A stretch of DNA of 55,219 bases, from the IMG/VR virus record IMGVR_UViG_3300022725_000123, positions 1-55,219 of that record, one strand, 5' to 3'. Shown here one piece after another: positions 9,552 to 19,444 of this stretch. How positions within the stretch are numbered: position 1 is the first letter of the stretch; each line of letters opens with the position of its first letter. This DNA is from a virus. The translations under genes and the position numbers were made by a program. Below the pieces are notes generated by a model. That model did no database searches and was not told where the DNA came from. It saw only the letters and a list, made by a program, of their open reading frames with translations.

Positions 9552-12500
9552 TTATTTATACGATAATGGCTTTTGTCTATAACTATATATTATATCATGT
9601 AAAACAAAAGACTTGTCGTTATTATTTAAAAATTCTAAATAAATATATGCATAATTTCCCATCATTCTATTTCTTGAATTTTCTTCTCTTGGTACACTAA
9701 TTCTCCATTTTCTAAATTTACGAATAGCGTTAGGACTTACAAAACCTGTATCTTGATGTTCGTTGTAAATTCTAATAGTAGACAGTGTTTCTAATAAATC
9801 ATTACCTACAATTGAGTTGTAAATAAGATTATCTAAAACGCTATTGATATAATCAAAACTTGCAATAAAAGTAATAGATGATTTTCTATAAGTTCCTGAA
9901 AACTTACCATACTCTCCAACTAAGTGTTGATTAATTACCGCATCTCCACCTATATTATTTTTTGACGAATATATTAATCCTCGATGATTGATATAATTTG
10001 GATATGCCCAATCGTAAGTAGAATGAAATCCTTGTTTAGCAAAGTTATAGGTTATTGAATATTCATTACCGTTATTACTTTCAATAAAAGACAGTAAAAC
10101 TTCTTTTTTGTTATTATCGTAATAACCTGAAATACCATTTCCTAATAAAGGGTTATCTCCACTAACCGTATCATCCACGTTGCTAAAATAAGTATACATT
10201 CCATTTAATGAAAGTGGGTTTTCAGTATTAGATAATAAATTCAAACTTTTATTAGGTAGATCATAATATATTAAACCATAAGGAGTTTTAATAATACCAA
10301 ATTGATTTAACGTACCTGATGTAGTCGTTAAATATTTATAATTATTTAGTAAAGAACCTTTACCTAATTGTACTTCTAATTCATTTGTTGAAATTTGTAC
10401 ATTAGGGTTGATACTTAATAAAGCAATTGCTTCTGGTTGAAATATATATAAATTATCTAAATACTCATTAATACTTACTATCTCACCATAATTACCATTA
10501 ACATCTAAATAATTATTTTCACGAAACTGAGTCCATGAATCTTTCACCTCTCCATTAATTTTAGCATTTGATGCTAATACCCTGTTATCATACTTTTTAA
10601 TAATTTCAAAATTTAACGGCTTTGGGAAAGCTACTGAGTATTCTTTTTGTCTATTATAAACAGGTAATGGTAATTTATATTTTGATATGGATTGATTAAC
10701 CTTTCTTAATTCAGAAAAAGTTCTATTTTCATTGTCAGGTCGTAAATCAATATTTAAAGATGTTTCAATAGGTATAAATAATGTTTCACTAAACGAAGCA
10801 TCTGAAAATTCATCACCGTTTGAAAAAAAAGCGCTTCTTAGATGATTCCAATAAGTAATAAAAGTATCCCCATCAAAAAGCTCTATTTCACTATTAGTAG
10901 TTACTATATCACTTGAAACAACTGGTTTATTTTTCAGTTTTGCTTCATAAGTATTACCACCATATTGATTATTAACAACTGTTTTGTAGTCTACAACAAT
11001 AAATTGACCAATTAAAGAAGCAGTTGTAACATTAGATAAATTAGTTTCTAATCTATTACCACTACTATAATAACCTATTTGAAAAGTTAAATTACTATTT
11101 GTTAAAGCTCTAAAATTACCAAAACCACTAGCTGTCTTAGACGCATTTATATAAGTTTGAGTACCTACTCCATTATCCATAATTTCTGTATTTGGATTAT
11201 CTACAGAACTCGTAACAGATGAAAAATTAGCTAATCCTAAGATATCTAATTTCTCAATAGCATTAGAATTCATTTTTCCTGCTTTACGAATAACAGATTT
11301 ATATCTGGTATCATTATCATCTATTAAGGTCCAAGGTTGTGAACCACCCACATTGTTAAAGAATCGAGTACCCGTAGATGGTTGTAATACACTATTTGTA
11401 TCGTACTTATCTTCAGGTGTTTCAAGTTTATTTACATCTTTTGTTTCATAAGTAGTAGACCATCTTGTTTCTAATCCTCCAACAATAGTAATGTAATCTA
11501 CATCACTTACTGAAAAATTTTGTTTATGTAATTCAACTTCAGGTGAATGAAATTGCAATGCCCATGTAGCCATTGTGTACACAGGTGCTGTTTGCATTTC
11601 AAAACCCATGCTAATACCATCATCTATAGTTAAGCCTTGATTATCATAAGAAACAGTATTTGAATCAAAATAGGTTCTTGTTAGATAAGAAGATTGTAAT
11701 CCTGCGTCAATGTAATCTTTACCAAAACCATTTGGAGGAGTGTTTAACATTGGATTTACAATTCCTTGTGCTTTTATAGATTTATCTGCTTCTGACCGAG
11801 GTTGCCTTAAAATTTGCCAACCAACAGCCGAAGAAGGCATGTTGTTAACATCTACTTTAATACCAAGTGCATTAAAAACTACTTCTTGATTTTTAATACT
11901 AGTTATTGGAAAATCATCTTGATTAGGTGTGCGTAAATCACAAATCCACTTAGGAAAACTATATTGACCTTTTTCGTTTACAAATCTAATAAACCATCTG
12001 TATACTTCATCTCGCTTTAAGCTTTTTCTATCAAATGCAAAATCACCTGCATAAGAAGAAGCATTTAAATAAGTATTTGCTTGTTGGGCATTGTTATCAG
12101 GTTTAAATTCTTTTGTTATAAACTCTATTTTAATATTTAATCCTTCTGCTCCTAATGTAGAACCATCTCCTTGATATCTAAATGTATTGTAATAAGTATC
12201 ACCTACTTCTGCTTTAACGGAAGGATTTATACAATCGTGATTTTCATCAGGTACAAAAGTAAAATTTGCGGATATTGCAAATTGAGAACCATCTCTTTGT
12301 TCAACAAATCCTTTACCTAAATTATCAAAAGAAAAAGCTCTTGCATCATAGTCGCAATCATAAAAGTTATAAGATACGTTTACTGGAAATAAAAAATTAT
12401 CCTTATCATACATGTCTTTACACGTAAAAGGATCTGAACCTAAAAGTAAACTTTCAGCTAACGAAGAATTTATTTCTTGTAAATTATTATCGTCTACAAA

Positions 12501-13382
12501 TGTTATAGAATCTGAATTTATTTCTTCTTCTAATATTAAACTTACTTCTGGTACTGAAAATTCATCAGTATAATAATATTTGTAAACATTTATAATTTTG
12601 AAAGCAGTATCAATATTGCTAATATTAATTTTAAAAGCTTTACTTACAATCTCCTCCCCACCTTTAAAGTTAGGGTTAATATTTATCATTTCTGATAGAG
12701 GAGATATTTTAGTTTCAGCACCATTTAAAGTGTAGAGGTTATAAGCATATTGTACAAATCCGGGTTTAAAATTACCACCGGGTATAGATTCTACTAACTT
12801 TGGTTTTGTTAGAGTGTAATTAGGAAAAATATCAAGAGTTATTAATTTCTTATTTATAATGTCGTCTTCAGCAACATTAATATAACGTACATAATTGTTA
12901 TTATCTGTAATATAAAACTTTTGAATATTTTGATTCTCAAAACGAGGTATTATTTTTCGCAGTGGTGTATCTAAAGACCAGTTTAAATAGTTATTATATA
13001 CTAGAGATAGTTGACTACCAACTTTCCATATTTGACCATATCCACTATCGCAAGTAAAAACATATAAATCTGAACCTATATTCTGAAAATCAAGGATTTT
13101 AATGTCCGTTAAATCAGGAATATTAATAAGCTCTGAATTTGTATACGGAATTATTTCAATTAATGTATTACTTACAACTGTTAAAAATTGATTAGCACTA
13201 TTTAAAATATCAGGTACTGTAAATTTTTGTATATTACCTTTAATATTTTTTACACTAAAGTTATTCTGAGAATCCGAATTTATAATTTCAACATTTTTAG
13301 CGTCAAAATATAAATTATCAGGATATTTTTCAGGACTTATATCTTTATTTAGTTTTTCTGGCGTTAATCTTTTTTTCATCAA
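9552..13382 (-). CDS. Tail muzzle / tail tubular protein, 1276 aa
   Basis: Long Asn-, Ser- and Tyr-rich protein of beta type, starting MMKKRLTPEKLNKDISPEKY. The opening (LNKDISPEKYPDNLYFDAKNVEI) resembles openings of tail tube tip proteins that fold as beta-propellers. There are many alternating hydrophobic strands (for example GSDLYVFTCDSGYGQIWKVG) and no enzyme motif. It follows the ring-protein gene with a 4-base ATGA overlap and precedes the cargo genes, which is the place of the P22 gp10-like tail tubular or muzzle protein in crAss-like phages. Size and fold type agree. The name is by position and composition, not by a matched motif. Confidence 0.7.
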   Translation of the reverse strand: MMKKRLTPEKLNKDISPEKYPDNLYFDAKNVEIINSDSQNNFSVKNIKGNIQKFTVPDILNSANQFLTVVSNTLIEIIPYTNSELINIPDLTDIKILDFQNIGSDLYVFTCDSGYGQIWKVGSQLSLVYNNYLNWSLDTPLRKIIPRFENQNIQKFYITDNNNYVRYINVAEDDIINKKLITLDIFPNYTLTKPKLVESIPGGNFKPGFVQYAYNLYTLNGAETKISPLSEMININPNFKGGEEIVSKAFKINISNIDTAFKIINVYKYYYTDEFSVPEVSLILEEEINSDSITFVDDNNLQEINSSLAESLLLGSDPFTCKDMYDKDNFLFPVNVSYNFYDCDYDARAFSFDNLGKGFVEQRDGSQFAISANFTFVPDENHDCINPSVKAEVGDTYYNTFRYQGDGSTLGAEGLNIKIEFITKEFKPDNNAQQANTYLNASSYAGDFAFDRKSLKRDEVYRWFIRFVNEKGQYSFPKWICDLRTPNQDDFPITSIKNQEVVFNALGIKVDVNNMPSSAVGWQILRQPRSEADKSIKAQGIVNPMLNTPPNGFGKDYIDAGLQSSYLTRTYFDSNTVSYDNQGLTIDDGISMGFEMQTAPVYTMATWALQFHSPEVELHKQNFSVSDVDYITIVGGLETRWSTTYETKDVNKLETPEDKYDTNSVLQPSTGTRFFNNVGGSQPWTLIDDNDTRYKSVIRKAGKMNSNAIEKLDILGLANFSSVTSSVDNPNTEIMDNGVGTQTYINASKTASGFGNFRALTNSNLTFQIGYYSSGNRLETNLSNVTTASLIGQFIVVDYKTVVNNQYGGNTYEAKLKNKPVVSSDIVTTNSEIELFDGDTFITYWNHLRSAFFSNGDEFSDASFSETLFIPIETSLNIDLRPDNENRTFSELRKVNQSISKYKLPLPVYNRQKEYSVAFPKPLNFEIIKKYDNRVLASNAKINGEVKDSWTQFRENNYLDVNGNYGEIVSINEYLDNLYIFQPEAIALLSINPNVQISTNELEVQLGKGSLLNNYKYLTTTSGTLNQFGIIKTPYGLIYYDLPNKSLNLLSNTENPLSLNGMYTYFSNVDDTVSGDNPLLGNGISGYYDNNKKEVLLSFIESNNGNEYSITYNFAKQGFHSTYDWAYPNYINHRGLIYSSKNNIGGDAVINQHLVGEYGKFSGTYRKSSITFIASFDYINSVLDNLIYNSIVGNDLLETLSTIRIYNEHQDTGFVSPNAIRKFRKWRISVPREENSRNRMMGNYAYIYLEFLNNNDKSFVLHDIIYSYRQKPLSYK

Positions 13383-14086
13383 GGTTGATTTTTAAAACGT
13401 TGCGCTTTATTTAAAGTACTAAATCCTTTTTCATAAGAATAATTATCTTGTATTAACCTTGAAAGATTATTAGCAATAGATTCCATTTTACTATGAGATG
13501 GAATTTTAATTTTTGATTCCACTTGACCAATATACCAAGAACGCTGAGTATCTAAATAATTTAATTTCCTTTCAGATATTTTCTCAACCATATATAACCC
13601 TTCGGCAATAGTAAACATTATATGATACTTTACAGCGTTAATAAAAGATATGTCATTAGGTATTAAAGGAAATCCTTTTTCATCTAAAAACATTCTTTTA
13701 TAAACTATTTCAATTTCACCATCCTTAAAAGAAGTAAAAATATAATTTCCATTAAAACTGAAAGTATCTACGTCAGTATCATATCTATTTGTTTTAACAG
13801 CGTTTTCAGTAGTAGAATGATAAATATCACTAACTTCATATAAAGGTGTATTGGACTTTGTGTTTTTAATACCATCTACTAAATAAATATCTTTTGGTAA
13901 AAAACCACGATGATTTTTAATAGTAATAATAGCAGACACTCTTTCAGAAGTTTCATATCCAATTAAATATGAAAGAACATCAGAAATACTCCTTATAATA
14001 TCTGAAAAAGGAATATCTTCCGTTTGCATGGTAGCTAACGCTCTATCTATAATAGGGTAAGTTGATATGTATCCTTGTTCTTTCAT
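13379..14086 (-). CDS. Tail ring / head-tail connector protein, 235 aa
   Basis: Begins MKEQGYISTYPIIDRALATMQTEDI. A helical N-terminal third (SDIIRSISDVLSYLIGYETS) precedes beta strands with a YKRMF segment, and a helical C-terminus (ERKLNYLDTQRSWYIGQVESK). It overlaps both neighbours by 4 bases, so it is coupled to the IHF-like gene and the muzzle gene. In crAss-like phages small ring proteins occupy this place between portal-side connector and muzzle. No enzymatic motif is seen. Assignment is by synteny and size. Confidence 0.6.
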   Translation of the reverse strand: MKEQGYISTYPIIDRALATMQTEDIPFSDIIRSISDVLSYLIGYETSERVSAIITIKNHRGFLPKDIYLVDGIKNTKSNTPLYEVSDIYHSTTENAVKTNRYDTDVDTFSFNGNYIFTSFKDGEIEIVYKRMFLDEKGFPLIPNDISFINAVKYHIMFTIAEGLYMVEKISERKLNYLDTQRSWYIGQVESKIKIPSHSKMESIANNLSRLIQDNYSYEKGFSTLNKAQRFKNQP

Positions 14087-14613
14087 AAACTAAAGAAGTT
14101 TAAATTATTATTTTTAATAGCGTTTTTAAGTTTAATTTTATTTGATCTGGTAGGTTTAAAAGAATACTTAGAACGATTTTTAAAATTCGCTTTTCTTTTT
14201 AAATAAACATATTGAAATACTTCAAAATTTTTATTGATATATCGTATTAATGTTTTATTTTCCTTAGACTCTTTATCACTATCCCATAATTTTAAAGTGG
14301 CATCCCAATTAATAGGTAAATTGTTTAAAATAGGTTTTCCAGATTCATCTTTTTTTAAGTGCTGTTTATATTTAATTATTTTTAAACTACCTGTTCGATG
14401 AGGTAATTTTAATTCACCACCTTCTTCAATTAAGAAATCTATTATTTCATTACTTACCTCTTTTATTATTTTAGTGTACAAACGTTTTGGTATACTAAAA
14501 ATACTAGTTTTTGAATCTACATTATTTTCAATATAGTATTTATATTGTAAATCAGTTGCTATTTCTGTTTTAATACGTTCTTCTGATTTTCCTTTTCTGG
14601 CTCCTTTTGGCAT
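14083..14613 (-). CDS. IHF/HU-like structural-module protein, 176 aa
   Basis: Basic protein (many Lys, Arg, Asn). About residues 45-80 fit the HU/IHF pattern: IPKRLYTKIIKEVSNEIIDF (helices) followed by GGELKLPHRTGSLKIIKYK, where Leu-Pro-hydrophobic-Gly-x-Leu resembles the beta turn of HU/IHF. The C-terminus is strongly basic (FKPTRSNKIKLKNAIKNNN). An IHF-like gene inside the tail-ring cluster is, from memory, a recurring feature of crAss-like phages, so location supports the call. It overlaps the next gene by 4 bases. It may be a virion component rather than a chromatin protein. Confidence 0.6.
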   Translation of the reverse strand: MPKGARKGKSEERIKTEIATDLQYKYYIENNVDSKTSIFSIPKRLYTKIIKEVSNEIIDFLIEEGGELKLPHRTGSLKIIKYKQHLKKDESGKPILNNLPINWDATLKLWDSDKESKENKTLIRYINKNFEVFQYVYLKRKANFKNRSKYSFKPTRSNKIKLKNAIKNNNLNFFSL

Positions 14614-14643
14614 ATATTATAATATAATTTACTTATCCAACAC

Positions 14644-15285
14644 TTATCTACTCTCTGCATCATTGTCGGTATCTTCAGGTATTCTTAATTTATTTAATAA
14701 TATTTTAATTACTTCTTGCATAATTTTTAAAAACCCTTCGTTTTTTAAAGGGTAGTCAAAAGTATCTAAATCAAAATTATCACTAAAGTTCTGAACATCA
14801 AAAGGGTTTTCTAATATTAAAGTAACGTCTACATTATTCATTAGATCAATAAGGTTATTACTTGATTTTAAATATAAATAATTTTCAGTATCTAATGTAC
14901 AATAAATTAAATTAGGATAATCATATCCCGTAAAAGGAAATCTGTTAAAAGAAACTAAACTAAAAGGTATATCTGTAACATCAGTACTACTTATTTTGTA
15001 AATTGTATTTTTATGATGTAAGTTTATTGTATTTGGAATAGGTTCTGTAGACCTTAATACGTTTACAGAAGGTGTACATAATGCTTCATGTGTTACAAGA
15101 TCGACATTTAAATTTTGTTTTATTTCTTCATCTATAACCCTATTTCTTTGATTTAATTGATTTCTAATAAGCTCAGAGCGTAATAAATTAACATAAAATA
15201 TAATTTCTCTATTGTCAATATTACTATCATCAACAATTTCTCGAATTTGCTCCCTTATACTATATATTATTTCATTATATTTCAT
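14644..15285 (-). CDS. Tail ring / stabilisation protein, 213 aa
   Basis: Starts MKYNEIIYSIREQIREIVDDSNIDNREIIFYVNLLRSEL, a helical N-terminus like gp4-type connector proteins (two helices ending in the pattern YVNLLRSELI). A beta-rich middle follows (LHHKNTIYKISSTDVTDIPF) and then an acidic C-terminus. It is 5 bases downstream of the phosphoesterase gene and 30 bases before the IHF-like gene, within the ring cluster. I infer a P22 gp4 / tail stabilisation role from fold pattern and place. Confidence 0.55.
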   Translation of the reverse strand: MKYNEIIYSIREQIREIVDDSNIDNREIIFYVNLLRSELIRNQLNQRNRVIDEEIKQNLNVDLVTHEALCTPSVNVLRSTEPIPNTINLHHKNTIYKISSTDVTDIPFSLVSFNRFPFTGYDYPNLIYCTLDTENYLYLKSSNNLIDLMNNVDVTLILENPFDVQNFSDNFDLDTFDYPLKNEGFLKIMQEVIKILLNKLRIPEDTDNDAESR

Positions 15286-15290
15286 ATAAT

Positions 15291-16421
15291 TTAAATTAAA
15301 GGATTATCGATTACTCTGGGTAAACCATTTCTATTTTCAATAGTATAGTAACCTGCTACAGAGGTAAAACCTAAATCTTCTGAATATTGATTACCTGTAA
15401 ATAAAGCTGGATTGATGTAAGCTCTATATTTTTTATCGTCTGCTACTATTTGAGTTTCTCTTTCTTTTTTACCTCTAGTATGTAAATGACCTGATAAAAC
15501 TACTGTAAAACAATCACCTTTTTTATGAGCTAATATGATATCCGCTATGTCACCTTTAGCAAAACTTTTATCTCCGTGATGAAGAATATAGTTAATTTCA
15601 TCTATAATTGTTGAAATAACCCTAGAATGAAATATAACTGGAACTTTAGTACCTAAAAAATAAGATATGATTTTTGCTGCATCACCATCTTGATCTTCTT
15701 TATTATTAGAAGTAACACGATCATGATTACCAGCTACTATATATACCTTTTTAAGATTTTCTACTTGCTCTAAGAAACCCAAGATAAGTTCGTATGCTAC
15801 AATGAGTACATTAGCTCCATAAGCACCGGGTGCCATTGATTTCCAAGAGTTTATATGCGATAAACCTGTAAATGACTCGATAAGATCTCCAAGAATAAAA
15901 ACGTGATTTTCTTTATTATTTTCACTATTAATCTCTTCTGCAACAGTAGTTAATCGTTTAGCTAAAATAGTAATGTCAAAATCAGAAGTATTAAGTAAAT
16001 CTTTAACCATAGCACCAATATGAAAATCAGCTAAAGAGTGTACTTTAATACCACTACAATCAGTTTTTGATCTCCAAGTTTTATGTCGATTGTCATTATA
16101 ATTTTTAAGTGCTTCTAAATGCTTATCTAAATTAGCATTGTCTACTTCATTTTTTCTCTTATAAGAATATAACATTTTACCGTCAGCGCCTTGCCACATT
16201 GATTTTATTTCAAATCCATCTGGAACTTCATCCGGTTTTTTGTTATATGTAATTTCTTCTACGTTTTGAGAATTAAATATTCTAAGAGCTTTAGCGCAAT
16301 CTTTTAACGATACCTCATAGTTATATTTACTTACAAGAATTTCGTGCAATCGAAACTTACCTTCTTTCTTATAACCGGGCTTTTTTTCTAAAAAAGATAT
16401 TATTTTTTCAACGTTATCCAT
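15291..16421 (-). CDS. Calcineurin-like metallophosphoesterase
   Basis: All five metal-site blocks of the calcineurin-like phosphoesterase family are readable: ADFHIG (D132, H134), ILGDLIE (D179), AGNHDRV (N232, H233), HHGDKS (H282) and SGHLHTRG (H312, H314). The N-terminal 115 residues form a separate helical region (FRLHEILVSKYNYEV, then a KxxDEVPDGFEIKSMW segment) that may bind nucleic acid. The family cleaves phosphodiester bonds with two metal ions; the substrate here is unknown. It lies between the endolysin and a tail ring gene, so it is expressed late and could be a virion or DNA-entry/packaging nuclease. That role is inference. Confidence 0.85.
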   Translation of the reverse strand: MDNVEKIISFLEKKPGYKKEGKFRLHEILVSKYNYEVSLKDCAKALRIFNSQNVEEITYNKKPDEVPDGFEIKSMWQGADGKMLYSYKRKNEVDNANLDKHLEALKNYNDNRHKTWRSKTDCSGIKVHSLADFHIGAMVKDLLNTSDFDITILAKRLTTVAEEINSENNKENHVFILGDLIESFTGLSHINSWKSMAPGAYGANVLIVAYELILGFLEQVENLKKVYIVAGNHDRVTSNNKEDQDGDAAKIISYFLGTKVPVIFHSRVISTIIDEINYILHHGDKSFAKGDIADIILAHKKGDCFTVVLSGHLHTRGKKERETQIVADDKKYRAYINPALFTGNQYSEDLGFTSVAGYYTIENRNGLPRVIDNPLI

Positions 16422-16447
16422 AAATGTTTTATTATAAAACGCTATAC

Positions 16448-16912
16448 TTAGCTGATAGTTTTAATCATACTTCTTTCATCGTCAGGATTGTATGCAACAT
16501 GAACCCAATCAGGTTGTTCTCCGTTACCATATTCCCATATTAGTTCGGTAAAAGGTAAACTGTTTTTTATATAGTCAAATAAAAGATTGTTTGCTTCAAA
16601 CCATTTATTATTTGTATTGTCAAGTAAATATAATTCACAATCCGCAGCGTAACCAAAATAATGAAAAGAAGAAGTAGTACTACCTAATTTAAGTGTTAGT
16701 TCTTTACATCTATAACCAGATGTTATTTTAATAAAAGAACCTCCTTTACCATATAATAATTCAAAATGATTTCTAGCAGGTTGTAAAACTTTTTCACACA
16801 GTACTTTAAGCCTTTTAACATGTGTAGAATTTGGTGTGTTATCTATATTAAATCTTTTAGCTGTTGCTGATTTAACAAATTCTTTTAATAAAAAATTTCT
16901 ACTTAGTCTCAT
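16448..16912 (-). CDS. M15-family peptidase endolysin
   Basis: 154 residues with the zinc site of M15 (D-Ala-D-Ala carboxypeptidase / L-Ala-D-Glu endopeptidase) enzymes: SSFHYFGYAADCEL (H84, D91) and DWVHVAYN (H138). The lead LSRNFLLKEFVKSATA and ITSGYRCKELTLKLG are also typical. It would cut peptide cross-links in peptidoglycan. There is no signal peptide, so export needs a holin. Candidate holins (19166-19720) and a spanin-like gene (18457-19128) lie just upstream in the same transcript. Confidence 0.85.
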   Translation of the reverse strand: MRLSRNFLLKEFVKSATAKRFNIDNTPNSTHVKRLKVLCEKVLQPARNHFELLYGKGGSFIKITSGYRCKELTLKLGSTTSSFHYFGYAADCELYLLDNTNNKWFEANNLLFDYIKNSLPFTELIWEYGNGEQPDWVHVAYNPDDERSMIKTIS

Positions 16913-16918
16913 ATTATT

Positions 16919-18460
16919 TTAAGATATTAGTGCAACAGCGTTTACTATTGTTTCAATAGAAACAGTATTGCTTATTAATGCTTGAAATCCATTTAAATTG
17001 ATATTAGCGCCTCCCCATGTTATAGCGTCACTTCCATCAAAAGGTGTAATATGATAACTAGAAAGATTTGTAACACTATTATTTGCAGAAGAACCTGAAG
17101 AATCATATGAATTTTTATATGCAGAGTAATCAAATATCTGCTCATTTGTATCATGAATATGAATAATTCTTCGTATATTGTGATGATCGGGTGAAAAGGA
17201 TGCTGCATAAGAAGGGTCTTCAAGAGCTCCTTTCAAATCACTTACTTTAATAGCGCCTGAATTAAGCATTCCTAATCTACAAGCACCTTGATATCGAATA
17301 CCTTTACCATTATCAACTGTTGTACCATCTGAAGAAGCAAAAGTTTCTCTAACGATTCGTAAACGATAATCGTCATTATCAAATGAATCCATTGTTAAAT
17401 TAAGAAATGGCGGTAATGTTAATTGTCCTGTAGAAACACTTATCCCTGTTTGTGAGGTTTCAACATTGTTTTCTGTTGTTTGTCTAGCTGTATGATAATC
17501 TGTAATAAAAGAACCACCGGGAGTAATAAGACCAATATGATAGTTACCTTTAAAGTATACCACTCTGTTTATAATTCTAAATTGTGGAGCATCTTTATTG
17601 GTATATGGATACATACCTTGTGAAGTAAGTATATAATCTGGGAAATCAACCCATCCAGAATCATATTGCCTTTCAAATAAAGAAGTTGTATTATTACAAT
17701 TACTTAAATCAATTTGACTTTCATCTACATCTAGTGTTACATAATTTCCACCATCAATTTTATTAATTTTAGCAGTAGTTCTTATAGCACCAGTACTAGA
17801 ACTATTTCCAATATAATTTGCAGTAGCTCCCGAATCTACAGCTACTTTATTGTTATCACTAGATGGTAGTGTTGCCCACTTTAAACCTTTTGGCTCACTT
17901 GAATCAGGTGTTAAATACTGACCATTTGTACCAACAGGTAATCTACTATTTGAAGTATCATAAATGTATAAATCTCCTTTTGTGGTAAGTGGAGATTTAA
18001 TACTAGTTTCTAAAAGACCACTTACAATATCAAAACTATTGCCTAATTCTAAAAAAGAAGCATCTGTATCAAAATATAACACTGATCTATTAACAGGTGA
18101 AGATAAACTTTTACCTATTCCTCCTTTATTTAAACCTAATACTCCATCTAAATTATTTATATCAATCTCTGTTTCATCAACATCGAAAGTTAAATCTTCG
18201 GCATTTTCAACAATTGTTAACTTTAAAGTACCTTTTAAACTTCTAAAATTTAAATCTTTGTTGTTAGTTTTATTTTTAAATACTTTTTTACCAGTACCAA
18301 GATTACTAGCACCTACTAATATTTCTTGAAAATTAAATTTAATATTTTTACTTGATATTTCGTCAACCCCTACTACAAAAGTATCATTTTTTCTTAATGC
18401 ATTATTAAGATCACTATATAAATAAGTATCAAATTCTGAAAATTTTGTTGATGAACTCAT
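16919..18460 (-). CDS. Tail fibre protein, 513 aa
   Basis: Contains the module TKGDLYIYDTSNSRLPVGTNGQYLTPDSSEPKGLKWA (about 157-193), a sequence style common in phage tail fibres and other repetitive surface proteins. Around it are repeated DVDETEIDINN and DVDESQIDLSN segments (two copies, about residues 92-102 and 242-252), as in fibre shafts. The C-terminal 180 residues are beta-rich with aromatic turns and could be the receptor-binding tip. It overlaps the upstream spanin-like gene by 4 bases and is 6 bases before the endolysin gene. Codon use is that of the AT-rich backbone. Confidence 0.75.
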   Translation of the reverse strand: MSSSTKFSEFDTYLYSDLNNALRKNDTFVVGVDEISSKNIKFNFQEILVGASNLGTGKKVFKNKTNNKDLNFRSLKGTLKLTIVENAEDLTFDVDETEIDINNLDGVLGLNKGGIGKSLSSPVNRSVLYFDTDASFLELGNSFDIVSGLLETSIKSPLTTKGDLYIYDTSNSRLPVGTNGQYLTPDSSEPKGLKWATLPSSDNNKVAVDSGATANYIGNSSSTGAIRTTAKINKIDGGNYVTLDVDESQIDLSNCNNTTSLFERQYDSGWVDFPDYILTSQGMYPYTNKDAPQFRIINRVVYFKGNYHIGLITPGGSFITDYHTARQTTENNVETSQTGISVSTGQLTLPPFLNLTMDSFDNDDYRLRIVRETFASSDGTTVDNGKGIRYQGACRLGMLNSGAIKVSDLKGALEDPSYAASFSPDHHNIRRIIHIHDTNEQIFDYSAYKNSYDSSGSSANNSVTNLSSYHITPFDGSDAITWGGANINLNGFQALISNTVSIETIVNAVALIS

Positions 18461-19128
18461 AAATTATAATTTATTCCCGCTATTACACCGGGTCCTAATT
18501 GAACTCCATTATTAATAAATATACCGTAACCAGCTGAAAAACCAATTTGTATTTTCTTTTTGTTATTTTTAACTTTATACGTTTTCAAAGTAGTAATTGT
18601 AGCATAAGGATTACGATTAGTTATTAACGCAAAAGGAACTTTTTTAAACAAAGTTTTTCTTTCTTCACCTATAATTAGTGAATATTCATTTTTAAAATCT
18701 AATTTAAATTTTAAACTATCTGTAACAATTCCAGATAATGATAACCATTTATCAACATATCCAAAAGTAGTTGTATCTTTATTCTTAACAACGTTAGTAG
18801 TTTTTTCAATAACTATAGTATCATTAAAAACAGTAACTGAACCACCTTTTTTAATTTCAGATTTATATTTTTTTACTAGAGTTTTAAGTCTTTTGTTTTC
18901 TTTTGATTTAACATTTACATTCTCTAGTAACTTTGTATTTTCTGTTTGTAGTATTTCTGTCTTATGGCTAACTTCTCCTAATTTATTTTTAGTTTCAACA
19001 ACTTTTGAATTTAAAGCATTAATATTAGATATAGCATCTTTTTTATCATTTAAAGCTTTAAAATATCTAAAACCTAAAAAAATTACAACAATAGTTAAAA
19101 TTATATTTAATATGAAAGATTTTTTCAT
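18457..19128 (-). CDS. Membrane-anchored coiled-coil protein, spanin-like
   Basis: One N-terminal membrane helix (FILNIILTIVVIFLGFRYF), then a long coiled coil (about 28-90, KDAISN ... VKKYKSE), a short beta segment with FNDTIVIEKTTNVVKN, and a C-terminal beta segment (IQIGFSAGYGIFINNGVQLG) like an outer-membrane-associated strand set. The arrangement inner-membrane anchor, coiled coil, outer-membrane end suits a unimolecular spanin. It sits among holin candidates, fibre and endolysin. The leader just upstream keeps the last codons of another fibre gene (see the repeat at 19131). Confidence 0.5.
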   Translation of the reverse strand: MKKSFILNIILTIVVIFLGFRYFKALNDKKDAISNINALNSKVVETKNKLGEVSHKTEILQTENTKLLENVNVKSKENKRLKTLVKKYKSEIKKGGSVTVFNDTIVIEKTTNVVKNKDTTTFGYVDKWLSLSGIVTDSLKFKLDFKNEYSLIIGEERKTLFKKVPFALITNRNPYATITTLKTYKVKNNKKKIQIGFSAGYGIFINNGVQLGPGVIAGINYNL

Positions 19129-19165
19129 AATTATTTTGCTTTTATAATTGTTTTATGATTACTGT

Positions 19166-19438
19166 TTATTTCATTTGCTCATTGCTTAGAGGAGTTTTAA
19201 AATTGATAGCCAAAATCATACCGCCTATGGCGCTGAATATTGCAATAGCAACGGTCATTTTGCCCAAATTTATTTTGACAGTCTTTTCCAAATTAGAAAT
19301 ACGATTCTCATTAGTCTTTAATTGTGCTATGGCCCCTTCTTGACCGGTGTTTTTATCGGTATACATATAGTGCTTGAGCGCTTCTACTTCGCTTTTGATA
19401 TTGCGTATTTCTAATAATATTTCCTGCTCTTTAGTCAT
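19166..19438 (-). CDS. Small membrane protein with coiled coil, holin/XhlA-like candidate
   Basis: 90 residues: an N-terminal coiled coil (EQEILLEIRNIKSEVEALKH and IAQLKTNENRISNLEKTV) followed by one membrane helix (MTVAIAIFSAIGGMILAI). This is the shape of haemolysin XhlA-type lysis accessory proteins. It is 6 bases downstream of another small membrane protein in the GC-richer block. Function is inferred from shape and place. Confidence 0.5.
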   Translation of the reverse strand: MTKEQEILLEIRNIKSEVEALKHYMYTDKNTGQEGAIAQLKTNENRISNLEKTVKINLGKMTVAIAIFSAIGGMILAINFKTPLSNEQMK

Positions 19439-19444
19439 ATTATT

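Noticed and set aside
16919-17223. Second minus-strand ORF (67 aa) inside the fibre gene
   Set aside because: It is a shadow frame of the 513-residue fibre gene, which has typical fibre motifs.
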